From Dryobates pubescens (taxonomy: Eukaryota > Chordata > Aves > Piciformes > Picidae): a DNA stretch of 64,000 nt. The first letter of the stretch is position 1. Each line of letters begins with the position of its first letter. The translations under genes were made by a program, and so were the position numbers. Location of the stretch: NCBI RefSeq assembly GCF_014839835.1, contig NC_071642.1:6718052-6782051 (forward strand). Direction: 5' to 3'. This document shows positions 58,731 through 64,000 of this stretch, one piece after another. A model generated the notes under the pieces. The model saw only the letters and a list, made by a program, of their open reading frames with translations. It made no database searches and was not told where the DNA came from.

Positions 58731-60244
58731 GCCGACGGCTTTTCCCAGCCCCTCTTGTCCCCCCCCCGCCCCCATCCCGGATCTCCTCCACGGTCAGCCC
58801 CGGGTGGGGTCCCACAACGTCTGGGGGGGCTTGAAGCTCATCCCCCCCCCCCCCCCCCCGAGCTGCTGCTGCAGGTGGGTGGGGAAGGGGCACCGGGATG
58901 GGGGGGGGGGGGGGGCGGGTCCTCGCCCGGCGTGGGGAGGGTTGCTCCTGATGGCATCCTATGGGGGGGAGGACAAAGTGGTCCTCCGAGGTGGTCCCCC
59001 TTGGAGCGCCGCCCAGCCCCGGGGGGGGCTTGGGGGCGGTGGGAGGGGAGATGATCTTCCAGCTGAGGCTTGGGGGGGGGGGGGGGGAGGAGCCCCTCCC
59101 GGGAGCCCCTCCCGGGAGCCCCTCCCGGGAGCCCCTCCCGCTGCGCTCGGCCCGGCGGTGGAGGACCAGGGAGCACAGCCCCGGAGGATGCTGGTGAGAG
59201 CTGCCTGCAAGCCCCGGCTCGGCCACCGGGTACCCTCCCACCCCCCTCCTCACCTCCTCTACACCCTCCCTCCACCCCCTCCCCGTTTTCCCTGCCCGTT
59301 CCTGCCCTGTTTCCCCTTCCCAGCAGTGCTTCCCGGGCACCCCAGCCCCGTTCCCACCATCCCAGGAGCCCTGGCTCCAGCCTCCTGCATCCCACTGCTG
59401 CCTCCCTGGGAAGGTGAGTGCCCATCCCTCGGGGGGAGGGGGGGAACGGCAGGGGGGTGGTCTCTGGCTGGAGGTGTGGAGGTTTCCCGGAGCTCCTGGG
59501 GTCTTGTGGTCCTTGTTTCCCTCTTCCCTGGTAGTGAAACTCTTCCCATTGCCTCCCATCCGCTCCCTGAGCCACCTGGGGTGGTCTCAGCAAGCTGAGG
59601 AGCAAGGGGGCTGGAGGGACTCAGGCGAGGTGACAAGGACCAGAAAGTGTCCCCACTGTGGGGTGAGCTCTAGGCAGCCCCCTCCCCTCCTGGACCCTCA
59701 CCCAGGCCAGCCCTGAAGCCCCAGGGACCTCCCTGCCTGGGTGCTTTGGCCACACAGGGTTGGGTTTGAGGGTGGTGTCTGTGGTCAGAGAGGACCTCTC
59801 TGCTCTAGGGCTCAGAGCAGCCAGCCCTGGGCTCCCACCCAGCCCTCTGGCAGCTCTTCTGCCCCCTCAGTGCTGGCACCCCAGCCTGGGGGCAGACCCC
59901 AAAGAGGATGCTGAGGCCCCTCTGGGGCATGCTGAGGCCACTCTGGATGATGCTAATGCAGGGTCAAGGTGAGGAGGAGGGAGGTTTGCTCTCTGGGGGG
60001 GATGAGCCTGGTGTCCCCAGATCACCCTGGGCAAGGGAAGGCTCCTGGGCACCCAAGGAAGCAAACCAAGGGGCAAGAGCAGAGGTGTGGTGGTGCTGGC
60101 AGCCCTGGGAAGGGTTCATTCAGCCAGCCTGAGGGGAAAGGCCTTGGCTTTTGGGGGGGGCTGCTGCTGGGGCTGCTTGGTGGGAGGGGGGCAGCTGGCA
60201 TCTGCAGCACCTGCTTGTGCCCCCTGGGGGTCTTGTCCCAGGGT

Positions 60245-60372
60245 AGGGTCACAGAATTGTCAGGGTTGGAAGGGTCCTCAAGGCTCAGCCAGCTCCAACC
60301 CCCCTGCCGTGGGCAGGGACACCTCACACTAGGGCAGGTTGCTCACAGCCATATCCAGCCTGGCCTTAGAAG
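60245..60372 (-). repeat. CR1 3' end, antisense
   Basis: The terminus gtcacagaattgtcagggtt then ggaagggtcctcaaggctca marks a short minus-strand copy, nearly the same as that at 23365. Confidence 0.8.
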
Positions 60373-60548
60373 AGGAGGGAGGGAGGAAGAGGAGGAGAGT
60401 TGGGGTGTTGGGATGTGACCAGGCTCATTCCCTGGCCCTGCTGGAGAGGAAAGAGGAGGAAGTTGTGCTGGGTGGCAGGGAATGGTCCCCATCGTGGGGG
60501 GGGCTCCACCCTGGTGCTGTCCCCATGCTTGTGGGGGAGGCATGAGGT

Positions 60549-60865
60549 GGTGAGGGGCACCTCCAGGCAGTGGCATCTCCCCTCTGCCCCTTGGAGGTCT
60601 GGCTGCTGCTGGTCTTCAGCCAGCAGTGGTGAGGGGCACCTCCAGGCAGTGGCATCTCCCCTCTGCCCCTTGGAGGCCTGGCTGCTGCTGGTCTTCAGCC
60701 AGCAGTGGTGAGGGGCACCTCCAGGCAGTGGCATCTCCCCTCTGCCCCTTGGAGGCCTGGCTGCTGCTGGTCTTCAGCCAGCAGTGGTGAGGGGCACCTC
60801 CAGGCAGTGGCATCTCCCCTCTGCCCCTTGGAGGTCTGGCTGCTGCTGGTCTTCAGCCAGCAGTG
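60549..60865 (+). repeat. 79-bp tandem repeat, 4 units
   Basis: Units of ggtgaggggcacctccaggc through tggtcttcagccagcagt start at 60549, 60628, 60707 and 60786, almost identical to one another. Confidence 0.95.
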
Positions 60866-61519
60866 CTTGCAGGGTTCCTTGGCCTTCTCCCTGCTGCTGC
60901 TGGGCTCCTGGGGGTGCTGGGGAGCCAGGTCGTTGGCCACTTCCAGGAGAGGAGGTGAAGCCTGGAGCTGCCCTGCTGGTGTGTGGCACTAAGCCCTGGC
61001 ACAGGAGCAGCTTTGTGTTTGCCCTGCTCTGGGGAAGCTTCCCTCAGAGAAACCCCTCTGGAGTGCTGGGACAGCAGGAGGGGGCGAGGAGGAGGAGGAG
61101 CTGGGGGCGAGGAGGAGCTGAGCAGGGGCAGCATGGTGGAGGGGAGGGGTGGAGGGGAGGCAGAGGGCTGGGGTTCAGCTGGCAGCTCTGCTAAGGGCTG
61201 AGCCACAGTGCCGTGGGCAAACCCACTCCGGGTTTTGGCGAGCTCGGGGGGGTTGAATTCGGCTTCAGAGAGGAGTGTGGCACCTCCAGCCCCCCCCCGT
61301 GGGCACTGCCCACCCTGCCAGGGACCCCTGCCCGCTCTGGAGCCGGCACAGGGTCTGCCAGGGCTCTGCTCCCAACACATCCCCCGCGGGAGAGCCCTGG
61401 GGGGGATGCTCAGCTCCTGCAGCCCTGCTCTGGGTAACCTTGGCAGCCCCTCGGGGTTTGCTCCCACCTGGCCCAGCATGGGCTGGCAGGGAACAGCCCA
61501 GGGCAGATGAAGCTCTCCC

Positions 61520-62030
61520 TGCTGGGGGAGGAGGTTTGGGTTGGCCCCAGGGGCACCTGGCCGAGGTCTGGGGCAGCCCTGGGTGCTCTGAGGGCTGGGC
61601 TCAGGGCTGGGCTCCTCACTCCCAGGACACTGAGGGCTGGAGCAGGGCCAGAGAAGGGCAGCAGAGCTGGGGAAGGGGCTGGAGAGGAGCAGCTGAGGGA
61701 GCTGGGGAGAGGGAGGCTGAGGGAGACCTCCTTGCTCTCTGCAGCTCCCTGAGAGGAGGCTGGAGCCAGGTGGGGGTTGGGCTCTGCTCCCATGGGACAG
61801 GACAAGAGGCAATGGCCTCAAGCTCCCCCAGGGCAGGTTCAGCTTGGCCATGAGGAACAATTTCTGCCCCTTGAGGGCTGTCCAGGCCTGCCCCAGGCTG
61901 CCCAGGGCAGTGGTGGAGCCCCCAGCCCTGGAGGGCTTTCAGGGCCACGGAGCTGTGGTGCTGAGGGCCAGGGTTTGGTGGTGCCCTGGCAGGGCTGGGT
62001 TGATGCTTGAGCTCCAGGACCAACCCAGCT
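61520..62030 (+). repeat. CR1 LINE fragment, sense
   Basis: ORF2 C-terminal remnants (a diverged reading around [14 protein letters not shown]) are followed by the CR1 3' UTR, ending near the phrase ggttgatgcttgagctccag. Confidence 0.82.
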
Positions 62031-63779
62031 CCTTCTGGGACTGAGCTGGGACGTGGGTGCCACCTTTTGCCAGCTGCCTGTCACCCCTTCTCCTCTCTCC
62101 TAGGCTGCTTGATGAAGATCTGCTGGATGCTGGAGGGGGAAGGAGGCCCTGGGAAGCCTCCCTGGAAGCCACCACCTGGCCAGGGATGGTGCAAGGTCCC
62201 CAGGGAGCTCCTTCTGTCCCAGCTCTCTCCCTGCAGGCCTTGTGCCAGCTGGGGGCTGTGTTCTGGTGCCTAAGGGGAGCCCCTGAGGGAGGAGATCTTG
62301 TGTGGGCTGGAGATGGGGCATGAGGCCACCTCCATGCCCTGGGCTGGACCCACAGCTGGGGACTGGCTGAGGCTGGAGGCCCCCAAAGCACCAGGCTGCT
62401 CTGCCCAGCAGCTGGGAGGGGGTCTCTTGGTGCCAGGGTGCCCAGGGCAGGCTTCTTGGCTGCAGCTGGCTCCACAGAGGGACAGGCTGGCTCCTGCAGC
62501 TCCTCCATGTGCCCAAGCCCCCTTCCCCCCCAGCTGAGGCTGCAAGCCTGCTGTGGTTTGTGCTTTGCTGCAGCCTTCTTCTTTCCTTCTTTCTTTGGGG
62601 GTGGGGGGGGCAGAGGCTCTTCAACCTCCTCCCTCCCTTCCCCCTCAATTTATCTTTCCCACCCCTTAAAACCTTTCTCCAACTGCCAACCCCACAGCTC
62701 TGGAGCCAGAGGGCTGGGAAGCAAGGCCCCAGGCCCAGCTGCCTGCTCTGCAGGGTGGCACTGGCTGGCAGATGGCAGCAGAGGGCAGCAGCAGCCCAGC
62801 CTTGGCACCCTGCATCCCTAACCACCCCCCCGGGACACAAACCCTGCCTCTGTGCTGCCAGAAACTTTTATTTGAGGAGTGGGGGAGCCCTCCACCTCTG
62901 GGTGTTTCCCCCTCCCCCCCAGCCCAACACAAGCAGCCAGGGGGGGCAGCTCTGGCTCTGCAGCCCCCACCCCAAACCTTCCCTGGGCTTGCATTTCCCT
63001 TTTGCATCCTTTCCCCTCTCCTTATCTTCCCTTCTGGGCTCCCCAAGCCCCCTGGGTGGGCACTTACAGAGCCAGTGCTGTGCCTTTGGGCACCCCCTGT
63101 GCCCCCCCAGCTGTGGGGCTGGGGGCATCTTGTCCTCTTCGTGGTTAAATGTGGGGTGGGTGCAGCAGCTGGCATTGCTGGAGGCTTGCCAGGGGGTGCC
63201 CAGCCCCTTCCTCCCCCTCCTCTGTTGCCTCCACCAAGGGCAGTTGAGAGGTTTTAACCTCCCTGGGGGGAGGCTCCTGGGCTCCAAAGGCACTAAATGA
63301 ATGGCCCAGGAGTGGCTTAGTCCTGGTTAAGGAGCCTGGCCCAGCTCCAGGCCTTGGTTAGGTGCTGGCAGGGCTGGAGCAGTGCTGCCCCAGCAGCAAG
63401 CTGGCAGCTAGGAAGGGGCAGCAGCACCCAGGGCTTGCTCCCTGTGCTGAGTCCCTGCTCCAGTGCAGGCAAGAAGGGGCAGGGGGCAGGGGCAGGCCCA
63501 GATGTTCCCTTGGGCACACAGCTGGATGCTGAGAATCACAGAATGCCAGCTTGGAAGGGGGAGACTCCCAAGGCTCCTCTGAAGCCCACCCACCACCTGA
63601 GAGCAGTGCTGGAGGTGGGCAAAGGGCACTCGAGCTGACCCCAGGCAGGGCAGGAGCAGGGCTGCTCCAGCACCCAGCGGGGCAGGGGCAGCAGCACCCA
63701 GGGCTCGCTCTAATGAAGGCCAAGAAGAAGTGGCTGCAGCCAGGGGCCAGAGCCACCCCCAGCTCCTCCCTGGGGCGCC

Positions 63780-64000
63780 CCCAGGGCTCACCCAGAGCCC
63801 AAACACCCCCGGGGGGCAAAGCCGTGGGTGGGCGCCGAGCCCCGGAGCTCCCCGCGGGGAGCGAGGCGAAGCGGAGCGGCGGCTGGCCGAGGGGGGCGAG
63901 GGCCTGGGGGGGATGCAAGGGGCTGGATCCCCGCTGCCTAGCTCTCCCTTTCCCCCCTCCCACCTCCCTCAGTCGTCAGCCACGATGGAGAGGGCCCTGA
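63780..64000 (+). promoter_or_regulatory. CpG-rich segment and possible first exon of a further gene
   Basis: CpG density rises sharply at 63800-63900. Near the window edge, a pyrimidine-rich stretch with cctccctcag is followed by an ATG at 63985 in strong context (A at -3, G at +4) reading MERAL. Only five codons are visible, so the identity is open. Human LOXL2, elsewhere in 8p21.3, begins MERPL, but that is very weak evidence. Confidence 0.3.

Larger units (their letters stand above)
58740..63700. other. Region downstream of C8orf58, no gene assigned
   Basis: GC-rich low-complexity sequence (58740-59200) includes a 15-bp repeat of ggagcccctcccg at 59090-59140 and a donor-like gaag|gtgagt at 59413. 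Two CR1 fragments and a 79-bp array follow, then about 1.6 kb of non-repetitive DNA (62030-63700) with no convincing coding exon. The human neighbour CCAR2 was looked for and not recognised. Confidence 0.6.

Noticed and set aside
62050-62330. Possible exon after ctctctcctag with LLDEDLLDAGGG
   Set aside because: No donor in phase, no recognisable homology, and it directly follows a CR1 fragment. Not supported as coding.
58640-63984. CCAR2 expected from human synteny
   Set aside because: No reading resembling the CCAR2 N-terminus (MSQFKRQR) or its later domains was found. It may lie beyond the window or be elsewhere in this genome.

Overview
The window is vertebrate, almost certainly avian, genomic DNA. 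The genes are split into many short exons with consensus GT/AG junctions. The interspersed repeats are nearly all 5'-truncated CR1 LINEs, the dominant avian retroposon. The gene order PPP3CC, SORBS3, PDLIM2, C8orf58, all on the + strand, matches human 8p21.3. The CR1 load (about 30 fragments, about 25 of them inside one gene) and the many GC-rich minisatellites fit a microchromosome of a CR1-rich bird. A woodpecker-like lineage is an inference only.

Layout. 1-30.9 kb: PPP3CC (calcineurin A gamma) from coding exon 2 to the stop. Its introns are packed with CR1 copies in both orientations, long polypyrimidine tracts, a 1-kb G/T-rich array, a 21-bp array and an array built from the CR1 3' tail. 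32.1-42.6 kb: SORBS3 (vinexin), 18 coding exons reconstructing to 676 aa with a SoHo domain and three SH3 domains, CR1-free but rich in minisatellites that sit on splice sites. 44.1-52.6 kb: PDLIM2, nine coding exons giving 342 aa with a PDZ and a LIM domain. 54.0-58.6 kb: the C8orf58 orthologue, six coding exons, about 318 aa, with two candidate first exons whose phases both fit exon 2. 58.6-64 kb: a cluster of CRE palindromes, two CR1 fragments, a 79-bp tandem repeat, mostly unique DNA, then a CpG-rich segment with a possible start codon of a further gene at the right edge.

Functionally, PPP3CC is the catalytic subunit of a Ca2+/calmodulin-dependent phosphatase, while SORBS3 and PDLIM2 are adaptors of focal adhesions and the actin cytoskeleton. 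C8orf58 has no established function. The genes are syntenic neighbours, not an operon.

Reading frames were checked by codon phase: each exon chain below is continuous across every junction. No prokaryotic-type system, CRISPR array, tRNA or rRNA was seen. The most notable findings are splice-site sequences amplified in tandem around SORBS3 exons 9-11, a duplicated SORBS3 3' end carrying two ATTAAA signals, a TATA-driven alternative first exon of C8orf58, and four perfect CRE palindromes just downstream of that gene's coding end.
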